DNA of 64,000 nt from JACCZX01 sp963786295 (GTDB lineage: Bacteria > Pseudomonadota > Gammaproteobacteria > Burkholderiales > Burkholderiaceae_F). The notes under the pieces are model-generated. The model ran no database searches. It saw only the letters and a program-made list of their open reading frames with translations, and was not told the DNA's origin. The position numbers were made by a program, and so were the translations under genes. Positions 62,910 to 64,000 of the stretch are shown here, piece after piece (positions within the stretch are counted from its first letter, which is position 1; the number at the start of each line of letters is the position of its first letter). The stretch is from the NCBI GenBank assembly GCA_963786295.1, contig CAWAYV010000012.1:1-64000 (forward strand), read 5' to 3'.

Positions 62910-64000
62910 CTAGCCGCCGAGCGTGCGTGTCATCGCGTTCGCGCACAGTTGCAGTAGATATTGCGGAAGGATGCCGAGGACCAGCACCAATATGCCGTTG
63001 ATCGACAGCGCCACACGCATGTCGGTTGGTGCGACGAGCGGCGTCGCCGCGGCTTCGGGCGTCGGCTCATCGAAATACATCGTCTTGACGATGCGCAGGT
63101 AATAGAACGCCGCGATCAGCGAAAAGAGCACGGCTATCACAGCCAACGAAACGGCCGCGATAGTCGCGCCTTCGCTTAACAACGCCTGCAGCACGACGAG
63201 CTTGGCGTAGAAACCAACGGTCGGAGGGACACCTGCCAGCGAAAACATCAGCAGCAGCATCACGAATGCGTACCAGGGGCTGCGCTTTGCAAGTCCGCGA
63301 AAGTCCGCAATCTCCTCGGCTTCAAAGCCTCGCCTCGACAGCAACAGCATGACGCCGAACGTGCCGAGCGAGGTCAGCGCGTAGGTGATCAGGTAGAACA
63401 TCGCCGCGCTGTACGAGCCCGCAATCGATACCGGATCGGCGGCGGTTACGCCAGAGAGCATCGCGAGCAACACAAAGCCCATCTGCGCGATCGTCGAATA
63501 CGCCAGCATCCGCTTCAAGTTGGATCTGCGCAATCGCGGTCAGATTGCCGAGCACCAGCGATGCGACCGCGAGCAGCGCGAGGATCTTTTGCCAGTCGAT
63601 CGCGAGCGGCAGCAGCCCCTCGACCAGAATGCGGAAGGCAATCGCAAAGATTGCGAGCTCAGGCGCCGAACTGATCAAGAGCGTGATCGGAGTCGGTGCA
63701 CCCTGATAGACATCGGGCGCCCACATGTGAAACGGAACGACGCCGAACTTGAACGCCAGCCCGGCGATCACGAAAACTATTCCGAGCAGCAGCGATGCGC
63801 GGCTAACGATCTGCCCGCCTGCCACGCGGCGCGCGAGCTCATCGATCTCGAGCGTGCCAGTCGCTCCATACAGCATCGACATTCCATAAAGCAGAAACCC
63901 GGACGCCAGCGACCCAAGGACGAAGTACTTCATCGCCGCTTCGCTCGCGCGCGGATCGTCGCGCCGCAAAGCGACCAGCGCATACATCGAAAGCGACTGC
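62910..64000 (-). CDS. nuoN: NADH-quinone oxidoreductase subunit N, 5' partial, frame broken
   Basis: Proton-pumping membrane subunit of complex I. The window edge cuts off the start; the visible part begins LQSLSMYALVALRRDDPRAS. Then EAAMKYFVLGSLASGFLLYG, MSMLYGATGTLEIDELARRV, VFVIAGLAFKFGVVPFHMWA, PDVYQGAPTPITLLISSAPE, NLTAIAQ. An extra base near 63525 shifts the frame; it resumes NLKRMLAYSTIAQMGFVLLA, GVPPTVGFYAKLVVLQALLS, ending LLQLCANAMTRTLGG. NuoN is the last nuo gene in most operons, so the rest of the operon should lie to the right. Confidence 0.92.

Overview
This is a high-GC, densely packed chromosomal segment of a betaproteobacterium, most likely Burkholderiales or a close relative. 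The evidence is gene order and family content. pyrG-kdsA-eno-ftsB and the block cysS / AlkA-type glycosylase / accA / tilS / ask are typical of that class. A PEP-CTERM protein, a Bug-type binding-protein fragment, ETF-ubiquinone oxidoreductase next to Nudix and nuoN, and dapA-bamC point the same way. I found no insertion sequence, prophage, integrase or CRISPR array; most of the window is housekeeping.

Layout. 1-3.8 kb: end of a dipeptide-type ABC transporter and a zinc alcohol dehydrogenase. 3.9-8 kb: broken PEP-CTERM/nidogen-like protein, tRNA-Arg(ACG), and a LigD-type end-joining ligase in three frame segments. 8-15.3 kb: an imperfect tandem duplication of about 3.68 kb carrying DUF4239-like protein, ask and tilS, with the junction inside a tRNA-Ser(GCU). 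15.3-23.5 kb: accA, glycosylase, cysS, TPR protein, two cyclophilins, lpxH, cysE, trmJ-like, suhB. 23.5-28.4 kb: mutS with an internal 671-bp tandem duplication, slyD-like, and a RoxA-type oxygenase. 28.4-38.9 kb: lipoprotein, metallo-hydrolase, bamC, dapA, trpS, M50 protease, YciO-like, PHP phosphatase, hydrolase, acyl-CoA synthetase. 39-44.6 kb: a paralogous pair of unknown proteins, gamma-carbonic anhydrase, hslO, a haloperoxidase-like lipoprotein, acetyltransferase remnants and DUF1330. 44.6-51.2 kb: SAF-domain oxidoreductase, ftsB, eno, kdsA, pyrG, ugpQ-like. 51.2-56.7 kb is more accessory: acetyltransferase, DUF1624-type membrane protein, a Bug/sulfatase chimera, a membrane protein, a RES/Xre toxin-antitoxin pair and a cation-efflux protein. 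56.8-64 kb: 3-oxoacid CoA-transferase, thioesterase, two Rossmann proteins, ETF-QO, Nudix and nuoN.

Quality caveat. About eighteen genes, including bamC, mutS and nuoN, have reading frames broken by what look like single-base indels, with the protein continuing in another frame. Essential genes are hit as often as others, which points to uncorrected sequence or assembly errors rather than gene decay. The two tandem duplications have copies differing mostly at synonymous positions; this could be true duplication or two strain haplotypes joined end to end. Frame-broken but otherwise complete genes are typed CDS with the break described. Genes I think are real remnants, or the broken member of a duplicate pair, are typed pseudogene.

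The candidates most worth following are the tRNA-Ser-anchored duplication, the RES/Xre pair overlapping a membrane-protein gene, the SAF oxidoreductase coupled to ftsB, and a possibly leaderless RoxA-type gene. I see no convincing wholly new system.
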